Below, in pieces: positions 1-11,531 of a DNA stretch of 64,000 nucleotides. Numbering within the stretch: position 1 is the first letter of the stretch; each line of letters opens with the position of its first letter. A model generated the notes under the pieces. It saw nothing but the letters and a program-made list of their open reading frames with translations. It was not told where the DNA came from and made no database searches. The stretch comes from Cordia subcordata. Taxonomy: Eukaryota; Streptophyta; Magnoliopsida; Boraginales; Cordiaceae. Location of the stretch: the NCBI GenBank assembly GCA_028554755.1, contig JAPTOF010000003.1, forward strand, positions 29,344,001 through 29,408,000, given 5' to 3'. The position numbers were made by a program, and so were the translations under genes.

Positions 1-924
1 AAAGAAAGGTCTAAAATGCCCCTTTTTACATGTTATTATAAACTCTAAAGCCCTACATCGTTGTCTAGCAGCAAAAAAGGAAAAAAAAATTGCATCATTA
101 TCTAGTAGCAAAAAGAAAAAAAACTCACCTTAAAAAAAAAAGCTTTGCATCATTGTTGTTACTCTAAAAAAAAAAGTTCTGATTCAGCAAATTAACGATA
201 TCTTCCACTCGATCTAAATTACTCAATTGTTCATGTCTTCTAAAATACACTTGACTTTCCAAAATCTACAATTCTAGCTATAATGACACGTGCATCTTTT
301 TTTTTTTAAAAAAAAAATAGCAGCTTATGACTTTGATTTTCCACCTCAATTTAGTTACGTCTTTTGGTGACTAAATTGATTTTCGCTTCTTGCATTTTTC
401 ATGGAAAAATCAATCCCCGCGATTTGGTTTTCTATGATCTATGACATTGACCTAATTTTCGTAGGGCGATTAGGGAAAAAGACAAGGAAACACGTTACAC
501 GATGAAGAAAAGGGCGAGTTGATTGCTCACTCAAAAGGGAGTCCCTTTTCTTGGTGACACCTTTTCTTCTTATTTCTTGTCTCTTCTCTAATTTAGTCAA
601 TTAATTTGGTAATGATTAATCCGCATTGATGTGTAATTTAACTTCTAAGAATATTATGAACATAATCATAATTATCATTCATAAATCGTTGAAGCATGTT
701 ATGTGTCACGTCGAGATAGGGTTAGTGAGATTTCACGACAATTAATAATTTTGACAGCCCCAAAGAAAATAAAAGAGAAAAATATTATATTTAAGCATTA
801 ATGGACTGGCAATTAAACTTTTAAATTAACAACAATATTATGTAATCATAATAGATAATAAATTAATTCATAATATAATATAAAATAAAAATGATCATGT
901 AAGTATTTTCATATTTCATTATGG
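1..924. other. AT-rich left-edge spacer, no gene seen
   Basis: I see no coding frame with codon structure or recognisable domains. Positions 56-160 hold two or three degenerate copies of a short unit (a CATC-TT-TCTAG-AGCAAAAA pattern) separated by A-runs. Homopolymer A/T runs are frequent. This looks like ordinary non-genic plant DNA. Confidence 0.5.
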
Positions 925-1372
925 TGGATTTGGAGGTGGCGTAATAACATACCGCATGGAAATGGAAAAGAGCCTAGTCCTCAAGAAAAAGGCTGGATAA
1001 TTTGGAGAACACATCATGAGGTGAAAGGAGCATGGAACGTCGATAATTTGGGTAGAAATTTGAATAGGAAGGAATGGAAACTCATTCATTGGTCTCCACC
1101 TGGTGATGGGATGAAGTTAAAACATTGATGGTTGTTGTCAGGGAAATTGCTGAATTGCGAGCTCTGTTACAGGGATTGATCAATGCCAAGGAAATGGGCC
1201 TTGCAAAACTTGCTATTGAATCGGACTCTCTTCTGCTTGTTGAATGGATGGAGGGAACGGCTACAACCGGGGGGGGGGGGGAGGGGGGGCGGATCGCTAC
1301 TGCCTTTAGTTGATGAGTGTAAAAGGAAGCTTGAAATCAACCAAGGTTTTTCAATTAAATATGTCTTTTAAG
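925..1372 (+). pseudogene. RNase H-like (RVT_3 type) fragment, retroelement-derived
   Basis: Around 1081-1120 the frame reads a WSPPGDGMKLK-like stretch. It resembles the linker that precedes the RNase H-like domain of plant LINE-type and putative ribonuclease H proteins. A stop and a frame change follow. From 1134 another frame reads EIAELRALLQGL, then an LAIESDSLLLVEW segment, which matches the helix and the acidic IESDS strand of that domain family. The piece then runs into a 13-G run at 1269-1281 and more breaks. No initiating region, intact catalytic set or reverse transcriptase is visible. It is most likely a decayed fragment of a non-LTR retroelement; the family is an inference from short motifs. 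Confidence 0.5.
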
Positions 1373-2364
1373 AAGTAAATAGGAGTGTGGATTAGATTAC
1401 CAGTTACGGTTTACAATTATCCATTAGAGTTTATCGGATGTTGTTATTCAACATCATTCTAGATGTACCTTTAAAAGTATATTTATTATATTTATGGTGT
1501 TTTCATATTAGTTTTTGGTGTTCATCATTATTTTCAAGTATATAAATGTTGATTTTTTTTTAATTCTTTCTTAATCTCTAACACCCATTACAGATTTAGA
1601 TGCTCTTACATCAAGGGAACAAAATCTCAACTATTTAATGTGTATATAGTATCATGAAAGATACATGGTACATAAACCTTTACGTATTCGTATTGAGTAG
1701 ATTAATATTGTTATATATCATACCTGTGCTCTTTTCTTATGTAAAAATAATAGAATATCATTATAGGAAAAAGTAAAAGTTTGTAGAAACAACATATAAA
1801 AGATTCTTAGCAGAATAATATCACACAACTCAATATTTGCTTGCCCTTGGCTGTACTTATTCCTATTCAGTAAATATATTCAATAATTATTCTTATTGAG
1901 AAATAATCAAAATCTGATCTTTCCTCATCCACCTTAATAAATCCCAGGATTACCTTTTTTACTTTAAGAGATCTGGAGATACTCAATTAGACGTTTTCTG
2001 CTGTGGAATCATGAGAATTTATTTTCTTCATGTGTTTCTTCTCATTATTATTATTATTACTTTTTTTTGGGGAGTCAAATTTGTCATCATTATATTGAAT
2101 AAAGCTATTATTGATTCTAGGAACATTGAATCTGCCGACACTTGAAAATGTCAACAGTACAATATTGATTACTGTGGTTGTTGAGTGCCTGAAATCGTTG
2201 ACTAGTGTTGCTGGTTTCTTATTACTATGGAAGTACTTTTTATCATTATTGATTATTATATAAAGCAGTTACGATAAAATGCTTAAAACTATTTATGATG
2301 CGAATCGAAAAATAATCTTCGAACCATTTCCATCTATTCATGTTACATTTCTGTCTAGTCTGTG
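1373..2364. other. Non-genic spacer
   Basis: AT-rich sequence with scattered poly-T and TTA runs. I saw no ORF with codon structure, no RNA gene and no terminal repeats. Confidence 0.5.
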
Positions 2365-2825
2365 AGGGTGTTTGGCTTTGCTTCTTCTTTCTTTCTTCTT
2401 TTTTTTTTTTCAAGTTATTTATAAGTAATTAATATTTATAAGTATTTTTTTTTACATTTTTAAGCAAATGATAAATAAGTAAAAAAATATTCGGGCAAAA
2501 TATGTTTATAAGTGATTGACATGTTTGGCAAATATATATTTATAAGTAATGGTATTTGTTAAAATAACTAAGAAGGACCTTTAATTAAAGTAGGAGAGTG
2601 TTGTTTTCTTTCTTTAGAGGGTGGAATTATCTTTTTATTTGCTTTAATCACCTTGTATATATGTAGATAGAAAAAAAAAAAAAAAAAAAAGGAAGGTACT
2701 GTTTTTTCACTCGCTCATAAATAGGTAAAACTTGCTTATAAATAGATTTTACCAAACATTTAATTTTTCTTTTTCTACTTATTATAAGCAAATTTAACTT
2801 ACTTATAAGCAAAACCAAACACCCT
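2365..2825. mobile_element. MITE-like inverted-repeat element A
   Basis: The left end (AGGGTGTTTGGCTTTGC) is the inverted complement of the right end (GCAAAACCAAACACCCT). Further inward, TTATAAGTA-type motifs and 'ACATGTTTGGCAAA' pair with 'TTTACCAAACATTTAA'. About 460 bp, no coding capacity, with a poly-A run near 2671-2690. The GTTTGG-containing ends are typical of plant MITEs of the PIF/Harbinger or hAT type. I could not find a convincing target-site duplication, so the superfamily is unassigned. It is related to the element at 3204-3607. Confidence 0.6.
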
Positions 2826-3203
2826 TTATATCATTCAGCCACACCGGCATTTCTTATGGATTCCCCTCATATCAATATGAAAAAACCGCATTCATTTCTC
2901 ATTATTGTATGATGGTCTTCTTAACAAGTGAAACATTATACATTAGATTAATACATTTCATAATATGAAAATCTACTACTTTCCAATCATTCGGATATTA
3001 AATTGATCATTTCAATGATTCATTATTTCCGGGGTTAAGTTAAACTTTCATATTTATAGAATTATTTTAATTACATGCAACATTGTACCCATTACAACCA
3101 AAAAAAAAAAAAAAAAGAAAAACACACACGCACAGAACATAATTGCTAAACAGCAATTTCAATCTATCAATGTTATATTTCCCGTTTAGTCCTATATTAT
3201 CTA

Positions 3204-3607
3204 GAGCCTGTTTGGCTTTGCTTATTTTTAAGTGCTTATAACAGGTATTGCTTATAAGCTAGTAAAAGATAAACAGAGATATATTTGGATAATATGTACT
3301 TATAAGCTATTGATATGTTTAGCAAATAAATACTTATAAGTAGCAATAGTAGTTAAAATGACTAAAAAGAATATGTAATTAATTAACGTGACAAAATTTT
3401 TTTAATTTGTGAGGATAAACATGTCTTTTTAATAGGTTTGACTAATTGGCTTATAAAAAAAAAATTTTAAGTAACTCCAACCTATTTTTTTTCGTGCTTA
3501 TAAGTAAGTTTATAAGACTTATAAGCAACTTTACTAAACATGTAATTTTTTTTATTTTTAGCTTATAAATTAGTTTGACCTGTTTAAAAACAAAGCCAAA
3601 CGGGCTC
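3204..3607. mobile_element. MITE-like inverted-repeat element B, Tourist-like ends
   Basis: The ends are GAGCCTGTTTGGCTTTG on the left and CAAAGCCAAACGGGCTC on the right, a near-perfect terminal inverted repeat. Inner TTATAAG-rich arms also pair. The flanking trinucleotides are CTA and TTA, close to the TTA/TAA target preference of PIF/Harbinger (Tourist) MITEs. The body shares wording with element A ('TATGTTTAGCAAATA', 'CTTATAAGTA'), so the two are probably the same broad family. No coding capacity. Confidence 0.6.
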
Positions 3608-5794
3608 TTAGTTATACTTACGTTTCTACTTCTCCAATTCATAATTTAGTACTAATGTATAAAACCAGTGTCGTGCTTGTCTGGCGAGGTTTCTTCTGGC
3701 AAGTCACATTCTTTTCAACGATAGGCCGTCAAATGTGACTCGCCGCCGAAACCCCCAACCCCTTAAAAAAACCTTTCGGCAAACAAAATTGGATTTTGCT
3801 TCATCCCATTTTCGGCGAAGCATCAATTTTCCATGTTTTTTGGTCTTCATGGTGGCCCAAGCTAAGCATTCATATTTCCACCGTGAACTATGCATTTAAC
3901 CTAATTAATTGAAAAGGACAAAGAAAGTGGAAAGAAAATGGGGGCGGGAGATTAGGGTTTGTTCGCAGAAAGTTCTCGCTCGATCAAAATAAAATATTTT
4001 TTCGTGGGGACCATTTTTTAATCTTCTTATTTTTGTCCCCCTTTTTCTAATTTGGTTATTAATTAATTTGATAATGATAAATACGTGTTAGTGCCTTGTT
4101 TAATTGAGATTATAGATATTAATATCGTGGTTAGTATTTTTAGGCATTGTAATTGGCGGGATTATACCATATTTTGGATACCATCCTTCTCTCTTCTCTT
4201 TCTCTAGCAACTCCCCATATCTCATCTTCTATGTTCCCTTCACCCAACCCTAGCCTCTGGCCAATAATTTGGGTACGTGTTTCTGCCTTTTATTTATGTC
4301 ATCTGTTATTTTCATCCTTTTAGTTGTGATATTTGTTTATGTTATTTTTTGGTGGGAGAGTTATATTTTGTTGCTTTAGTTTCTGTCCCAAATTTAATCA
4401 GTGTAGTAACAGAGCCAGAAAATTCTTTTAGTGGTGTCAAGATAAAAATACTTCATAATTAAAAAAATTGAATATTTTTTAAAATATAAATACTATAATT
4501 GACCTTGATGGATCTCATATTTTGAAAGCATTGATGCTATCAGATACATCCTTTTAATGAAAGTAATTAAACAATAATTCATAAATACATGATTTCTCGA
4601 AGGGTTCTTCATGATATTCATAGTAGAAAATACTCAGACGTGCAATCACAACTAGCAATATCAATCCTAATTTGATTAGCAAATAAACTGAAGGAGTGAT
4701 ATATAAAATCTTTTTCTTTGGCTCAATTAATTTCTCACAAGATAATATTTTAGTGTGGTCACAGATAATATTTTAATGGGGTCAAACCTAGTTATATATA
4801 TAAAAAAATTTCAGTGGTGTCACGTGACACCATAGTCATTAAGGTGTAGCTGTCACTGTCTGTGAGTCTTATTCCTCCCAGATCTGAAATAAGGATCATT
4901 GTTTTTAGTTTCTTGGCATTCTCTTTGGGGCGTTATTGCGGTTTAACTTCAGTTTCTCAGCTTTGGATCTCATGGTCTCCATTGCAAGTTTGGCCATTCC
5001 TTTCCTCTCCTGGTTGTGTTTCTACCACCATGTTTGTTGACAAGTAACTCTGTTGTAAGCGTTGGAGGCCAAATTATAAGATTCTTTCTCTAAGTGTTAA
5101 AAGATTGGGATGGTGAGCCCGTCTCTCACCTTATTGTTGTTTGTGTTTTCTATGTTGTTATTTTGTGGGCTTTCTTGGAGAGTGTTCGTCGAATGTGTGC
5201 CATGCTTTACAATGATAATGTGTAGATTTTGTGGTCTGGATATCAAAGTTGACAATGGTTGATTGTCCTTTATTATTGTCAACTAAATTTTAGGGTCTGT
5301 AATGTTCTGTACTTGTTGAATCAGGTTTTGGTTGGTTCTTTTAATTATATATTTATATTGTTAATGAAAGTGCTTGTTTTAGAAAAAAAATGGGGGGATT
5401 ATAATTAAATGCATTGTCAATGTATTTGTTGTGCCACTTTGTCATGTAAATTAATTAGCCGGACTTCATGGAGATAATAATTCCGAGGGCCGCCAAGAAA
5501 AATACGGAGATTTCGTAATTTTGATAACCTTATTATCTTCTTATTAATTATCAATGGGACCACATTAATTTGAAGCGCAATTATTGTTAAATTAATAATA
5601 TATGCTTTCAATGTGTGACGGGCGTTCAACAATTTTGGTTAATAAAAGAACGATAGATCAGAAGAATAAATAAATAAAAGAACCACAAAAGAAAAGGCAA
5701 GTCTAATTTCGGTTGATTGTGTTCAACAATTTATTATTAAAAAAAAATTGCAATTACTTTTTTTTTCTTTTAAGTAAATATATACGACTGATAA
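3608..5794. other. Non-genic spacer with unassigned repeat-like patches
   Basis: No supported gene. At 4400-4840 the motif GTGGTGTCA recurs (about 4432 and 4814) and ends near a short palindrome, GTGTCACGTGACAC, around 4816-4829. This resembles a decayed transposon but I cannot assign it. Positions 4862-5388 are less AT-rich, T-rich at the 3' side and end in an A-run after a TTAATGAAAGTGCTTG stretch. That is the look of a LINE 3' end or transcribed remnant. The frames there are not convincing as protein. Confidence 0.35.
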
Positions 5795-6172
5795 TTGACC
5801 AATAAAAAATGTTAATAACTAATAAACTGTACGAATCTTTTTTTGGTCAAAAAGTGCATCCAGTAATTGGCCAACATGAAATATCAATAAAATAATAAAT
5901 TGTCCTAACTTTATTTTTGTTTTACCAGAAAGTGCACTAAACAATTTACCAATAGAAGATTTTAATAAATTTATTGCACTAACTTTTCTTTTGATAAAAG
6001 ATGTGCACTCAAAACTCAAAAGTTTCCTAATAAAAAGATATCAAATATATTGCACTTACCTTTGGCTTAATAAAAAAAAGAAGTGAATTCAACAATTGAC
6101 CAATAAAAGATACTAATAAAATAATGAACCGAAAAGACTTTTCTTTTGGTGGAAAAGTGAATGAACTTAAAT
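5795..6172. repeat. Five-unit imperfect tandem repeat, ~72-78 bp period
   Basis: Units begin at about 5795, 5867, 5945, 6023 and 6096. Each starts with a TT(G/T)(A/G/C)CCAA(T/C)A-like motif, continues through an AATA(A)-rich core and a CTTTTCTTTTGG-like tract, and ends with (A/G)AAGTGCA-or-GAA-CAA. The copies are diverged and of slightly different length. No ORF is maintained across the units. This is a degenerate minisatellite in non-genic DNA. Confidence 0.65.
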
Positions 6173-6991
6173 CAACCAAATAATCATATTTTTATGTGAT
6201 GATTTTCGCAATTACTTTGTCCACTGGAGAATAATAATGAACAAAAGGTCCTTGTCCAGTTGTCGTTTTGTTCATGTTTTATAAAGTATTTGGTCCCAGG
6301 ATGTAGGGGGGCGGTTTTAAATTTTTCCCGGCTGACTCCAAAGTGCTTTTGTCTCCGTGATTTTGTCTCCGTGAACGATTAAACAAACAACTGGCTTCGA
6401 CCTCCATTTAAATAAAAAATAAAATTTAAACGGCGTCATAATTTATCATTTTTATATATTAAAGTCATCAATATATATATATTAGTCAGCTTACTTAATA
6501 TTTATCTATATTATATTATATAGAAGAACCCAATTCAATATAATGCTGAATTGCACAAATATAGTCCTATATTATGTATTCATATTTTCAAGTCTCAATC
6601 CACGACTATTCAAGCATTGAAACCCAAATTGCACCTCATTTAACCGTTAAGATTTATATTCAAATTTGCCTTATTTAGTGAGATTTTTATTAATTTATTT
6701 TAATATTTACATATTACATCCGAAAAGCATGACACGTAATCTGAATTGATTGTATATATATCTATGGTAACTCACTAATTTAGTTCTTATCAAATCTTAA
6801 CCTATTTTAATTGATTTCTTTTACTATAAAAAATTAGTGCTATATATAGTAAAATACAATTAATTGCAATGTTTAATAATATAAACTATTTTTTTTTTAA
6901 AAATACTATACAGAAAAAGAACGAATACGTATAATTACGAGGTCAACATAAAGCTTTACTTGAGGATAGAGCATCGGACGGCTACAACACC
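6173..6991. other. Non-genic spacer
   Basis: AT-rich sequence with a short duplicated TTTGTCTCCGTGA at 6348-6374. No gene, RNA or transposon end recognised. Confidence 0.5.
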
Positions 6992-7863
6992 GGGTTTTTT
7001 ATTATTTTTTGACCCAATTTTTAATATACTGCACAAAAATGACCTATTTTTGGATGGGTTTTAAAAAATGACCCAATTTCATTCTGGAAACGCGTCGGGC
7101 GTGTTCTCAGAACGAGACCCGCGTTCCCAAAATGCGGCTAGTGTTTTTGCAACTTTTTTTTTAACACACCTTATTTTTGTATTATATATTTATGTGACGG
7201 CATTACGCTTTTCCCTTATGCAGTTATTTATGATCCGTGAATACTTTTGTTTCAACATTATGGACACTACATTATTAATTGAACATTATACACTTAATTC
7301 TTTCTATTCAAGTGAACATTATATTGGAATTGTAAACAAAACATTACAAAATTACAACTAAGTAAACAAAACAAGATTACAACTAAATAGGATTATTTAG
7401 ATTACAATTAATATATATTATATAACAATATTCAAGATTACAACTAATACACATTACATAATAACATTACAATATTACAACTACACGCTACGCATTTTGA
7501 TTATTGGGGCAAGTTGGAGCGGTGTGGCCTTGTTGACAGCATGCTATACACCTTCGTCGTCCACCTTGGTTTTAGCGATCCATCCCGTTTCGAATGTCCC
7601 GGCCTCCAGCTTGAAATAATGTCCATAATGCTGAAATAAAAGCATTTACGGATCATAAATAACTGCATAAGGGAAAAACGTAATACCATCTCATAAATAT
7701 ATAATGAAAAAATAAGGAATGTTAAAAAAAAAATTGCAAATGCGTTATGGGAACGCGATCGATGCGTTCTCAGAATGAGATTGGGTTTGTTTACAACCAA
7801 TATAAAAACAGGTTATTTTTGTAAAAAATATTAAAAATTAGGTCAAAAAAAATAAAAAAGCCC
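6992..7863. mobile_element. Mutator-like foldback element with transposase remnant
   Basis: A long inverted repeat. The left arm, about 6992-7270, starts GGGTTTTTTATTATTTTTTG. It is matched by the reverse complement of the right arm, about 7612-7863, which ends in CCC. Both arms carry a CGCGTT/AACGCG-rich patch and an arm-internal frame ending in a shared LMQLFMIR peptide. The flanking 9-mers TACAACACC (6983-6991) and TCAAACACC (7864-7872) agree at 7 of 9 positions, consistent with an old Mutator-type 9-bp duplication. Between the arms, the minus strand at about 7505-7570 encodes RRRCIACCQQGHTAPTCP, a zinc knuckle typical of the C-terminus of plant MULE transposases. Confidence 0.65.
7505..7572 (-). 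pseudogene. MULE transposase C-terminal zinc-knuckle remnant
   Basis: On the minus strand a short frame reads an Arg-rich stretch followed by C-x2-C-x3-GH-x4-C, in the order CIACCQQGHTAPTC. This CCHC knuckle sits at the C-terminus of MuDR/FAR1-type transposases. Nothing of the DDE catalytic domain is visible in the element. The fragment is short, has no start and is bounded by the arms of the foldback element at 6992-7863. It is a relic of the autonomous parent. Confidence 0.55.
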
Positions 7864-8463
7864 TCAAACACCTCGTTCGTGGATCTTTCACGGAGGAAAG
7901 AATCTTTTCGTACAATCTAGTTGAAGCCGTGGTCCATTGATCTCCACAAAGTGAGTCAGCAAAACGTGAGCACTTACTGAAAAGGGCAGAATCATGAGCA
8001 CAAAAAAAGAAAAAATTGGAAAAACCAGACGTTAAACGTAATTTTCTATGAATAGCTCGGTAGAATCTGTCCATGCATGCACCTTTATTTATATATATGT
8101 ATTTGTTCAAGCAGATTCTCACACGGGCCCAAAGGATCTCCACAAATTTTGCTCCCCTAGAAATTCTGTCTTCTTGCTCGCGGGTTATAGCTGAGGTAGT
8201 CGCATTGATTACCTAGCAGCCACAAGAAGATCCAATCTTGCTTTCCATATTGAATATAATAATAATACGACGATTTTTTTTTATTGGTGTAATATTATAC
8301 TCATTAGGATTGATTATATGAAAATTTATTATTTTTAATTATTCTCACGTTGAACCTAACCTAACACTCGAAGCATCTTAATAAGGTTTCATTACAAAAA
8401 TTAATTAATTAATAAAAGGGAGTTAATGAACTTTAATGTCAAGGTTTTTTCCATGTAGGACGA
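7864..8463. other. Non-genic spacer
   Basis: No supported gene. It contains a less AT-rich patch at 7870-8200 without coding signatures and AT-rich sequence after 8250. Confidence 0.45.
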
Positions 8464-9005
8464 GCATCTAATGGATGGGTTACTTTCCATGTAAGCCACC
8501 ATAACCCATGACCCACAACCACCTTGAACATATGCAACTTTGGAATGACTATTCAATAGATGGACCACCATGACCGAGAACAGATGAAGTTTTGGTGGGC
8601 TATTGTGAACAAATGTCCTCGAAGAATATGAGTTGGATAGGGTGCACGTAGAACCACATGTTATTTAATGGATGGGCCACATGACCCGAAACAAATGTAG
8701 TTTTGGTGGCTTACTGTGAATGGATATGCATGATAAATAAGAGTTAGACAGGTGGCACATGGAACCATGAGAACAGAAGTGCACGATGAACAAGAGTTAG
8801 ATGTGTCGCATGTGAATAGACATGCATAGTTGGGTGAAGTATTTAATGGATGGGTTTCCACGGTCTAGAAAAGCTGCAGCTTTCGCTGGCTACTGTGAAG
8901 AGACGTCCACAACTAGTAAAAGTTGGATAGTTTACCCATGGAACCACGTGAATAAATGTGAATGATGAACAAGAATTGGGTCATATGTGGATGGACATGT
9001 TTAGT
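8464..9005 (+). repeat. Diffuse direct-repeat array (~110-180 bp units)
   Basis: At least three degenerate units start with (T)TAATGGATGGG or AATAGATGGACC, at about 8464, 8554, 8663 and 8841. Each unit continues GTTTTGGTGG-CTACTGTGAA, a GAAC/TAAAAGAGTTGGATAG motif and (CATGGAACCACATG). Spacing between units is unequal. Stop codons interrupt every frame. I do not recognise the family. Confidence 0.5.
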
Positions 9006-9197
9006 AAGACCAAAAGTCCAACTCTGATATTAAGTTACAAATTATAAATTTCTATCTAAATCCAATTGATCTTAAGTTAAGTAGTCAAGATTTTATAAGG
9101 TGATATTAAATTTACTAAATTTTTTATATGGTAGGAATACTATTTTAACATAATTATTGAACTAATAAATTTAATATGACTAAAAATGATAAACTTT

Positions 9198-10321
9198 TAT
9201 AATTATGGGTAAACTGCAAAATTGCCCACTGTGACTTGCAAAATATGCACCACATACCTTGTGATTACAAAATTAAATAAGACACCCCTTATGGTTTTTG
9301 CGAGAGTGCACACACCCCCTAAAGTTAATAGCCGTTAGTTTTTTTTATGGATTTTGAACAATATCCAATTTACCCTTATCTTATTCAATAAAATATCTAT
9401 TTTACCCTTATTTTATTTTTTAATTTAATTTTTTTAAATTAAAAAAATTAATTTAAAAATTTAAAAATTAAAAAATTAGTCGCTACCCCACCCCTATCCT
9501 CGCCAACCCAATCCCTTCCACCACTACCATCTCTCCAAAACCCGCTCCACCATTTTTTACCAATGCAAAAAGTTCTACCAAAACTGCTTCACCATTTTCA
9601 CCAACACCAAAAACCTCCACTAGACACCTCACATATACAATGTGAAAAGAGTATTAAACCTGTCAAGATGATGATCAGCTTTAAAGGTGATGTTAATAGA
9701 AAGCCATGTGCATCACAATAAGTAAAAACCATTGACAAAAGACCACGACAATCATGCTTTAGCTTTGGAGATGCCATTGACGAAGTAAAATCAGATTTCT
9801 TTGTCGGATATCTTGCTGATTTTTTGTGAATTTTTTTTGCAGATTTTGAAAGAATTTTCTTGCAGATTTTTTGTGTGTATTTATTTGTGATTTTGTGTGT
9901 GTAAATAATTATATATATATATATGTATATGTAGATATTTGTATATATGCCGGTGCCGTTGGAGGTAGGGGAGCCGTTGGGGATGGCAGTGCTGAGGGGT
10001 TGGGGGTGCCGTTAGGGGAGGGGGTACTGGGATGGCTAGGCTGTCCGTGGGAGGAGGTGTGCTTGGGGAAGAAGGAGGTGATTTTTTTAGGGGTAAAATA
10101 GTCCATTTAACACAATAATCATTAAAATAAAAAAAACAGCATCTCACAAGCCGTTTGTGCACCTCAAATCTCGGTATTTGGACGAAAAAATTAACAGAGA
10201 GGACTTATGTGTATTTTCGCTAAAATTGTAAGGGATGTCTTATTTAATTTCATAATTGTAAAGTACGTGGTGCATATTTCACAAATTACGGGAGTAATTT
10301 TGTAATTTATTCTAAAATTAT
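9198..10321. mobile_element. Non-autonomous long-TIR element with flanking 9-mers
   Basis: The element body is 9207-10312. Left terminal arm, about 130 bp: GGGTAAACTGCAAAATTGCC, then AAATATGCACCACATACC and AAATTAAATAAGACACCCCTTA. It is repeated in inverse orientation at 10180-10312, which reads GAATAAATTACAAAATTACT, AAATATGCACCACGTAC and AAATTAAATAAGACATCCCTTA on the minus strand. The flanking 9-mers TATAATTAT (9198-9206) and TAAAATTAT (10313-10321) match at 8 of 9, the size used by Mutator-like transposons. The centre has complementary C-rich (9480-9560) and G-rich (9950-10080) low-complexity patches and an AT microsatellite near 9910. No transposase was found. Confidence 0.65.
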
Positions 10322-11440
10322 TAATATAACTTAGTGGGGTTAATGCTACACTCTCAAAAAAAAAAAATATTAAAAAATGAGCCTTATATCGACCAAGAAA
10401 AACACACGCCCCACACAAGATACCGGATCCGGATTCAGCAAGTTGTTTTTATGTGGCGTGACTATTAAAAGATTGACAAGACAGAGACCTCCATAAGCTT
10501 GCACGAAAAATGGACTTTGGAAACTGATTATGACTTAACTATCGCTTTAATTTTAGGTGGTGCGACCACAAGATTCCCCCTTGACCTCAAAAAAGGACCC
10601 AAAATATTCTTAGAATACTTAGAATCTACAAACATTTTTAACATCTTATCGTGCTACAGTGCAGCTTGATTGCCTACCAAAGCAGAATAAATTGTGGCCG
10701 CCGCGCGCTCTCTTTTAATTGGTGTTCTAATATTCGCCGTTAAAATCATACTAAAATTAAATAATTATATGCACAACCAATGCAACATTGTACCCGATAA
10801 CATTAGATTAATATTTTTATTAATATAAAAACTTACCATTTTTAATAACCCTCACCTTTAACTTACCATTTTTAATTATTCTTTCTTTATAAAAAATGAG
10901 TCATATTTAATAGAAAAATAATTAAAAATAATAAATTTTTATACACATAAGCACCTGTTAGAAAAACCGATTTATTTCATGTACATGGTGGCATGATATT
11001 TTGCGTTCTCGAGATTAATGCATGTTCAGGAACAGTAATAAAATCATAAGAGAGCCATCTTGAAGCTAGCGAGTAAATGAACACGAGCACGTTGCTTGTC
11101 AATTTTTAATATATAGTGTCTGAGAGAGTAGTCAGTGTCACCAACTTGTGGCTGGCTTATTAGTGTGACAACTTTTTTTCTAGTCTCTCCTGATGTCGAG
11201 GGTGACAATAGGGGGAGGCTGATGCGCTGGTGACAGTTTATAATCGAAATTCACGGAATTTAAAGGGAAAAAAAAGGAAAGAAAATAAAAGCTAAAGTAA
11301 TTTGTAGACCTCACATTTGTTTAATTGGTTCCGCAGAAGATGGAATGGCATGTGATTGGTTGATGAAAAATTTAGTCATTAATTTTCCTCCATTTATTTC
11401 ACTTTTTGCAAATATATATGCGTGTCACATGGGAGCTGAA
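10322..11440. other. Spacer upstream of allantoinase
   Basis: No gene. AT-rich, with a short AT-rich inverted repeat around 10800-10960 (ATTAATATAAAAACTTACC against its complement). The right part, 11150 onward, is the likely allantoinase promoter. A TATATAT stretch lies at 11413-11419, about 115 bp upstream of the start codon. Confidence 0.45.
11413..11419 (+). promoter_or_regulatory. Possible TATA element of allantoinase gene
   Basis: TATATAT lies about 25-30 bp upstream of where the GA-rich leader begins (about 11441). That is a normal TATA-to-start distance for plants. The transcription start is inferred, not observed. Confidence 0.35.
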
Positions 11441-11531
11441 CAGATAGTGGAGAGGAGAGATAGAGAGATAGAGAGAGAGAGGGGGAGGTAACAGGGAGAG
11501 AAGAGAGAGAGAGAGAGTTGCAGAGAGAAAA
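11441..11531 (+). promoter_or_regulatory. GA-rich 5' leader of allantoinase gene
   Basis: About 90 bp composed almost entirely of GA/GAGA repeats, with a few interruptions, ending one base before the start codon at 11532. (GA)n tracts in the core promoter or 5' UTR are common in plants and can bind BBR/BPC GAGA-binding factors. A second (GA)n tract lies in intron 1 at about 12100-12142. Confidence 0.5.

Noticed and set aside
1269..1289. G13-A-G7 run as a possible quadruplex regulator
   Set aside because: It sits inside a decayed retroelement fragment with no gene to regulate, and it may include homopolymer sequencing error.
4862..5388. Possible small gene or LINE 3' end
   Set aside because: No intact frame, domain or target duplication was found, so it is mentioned only as spacer.
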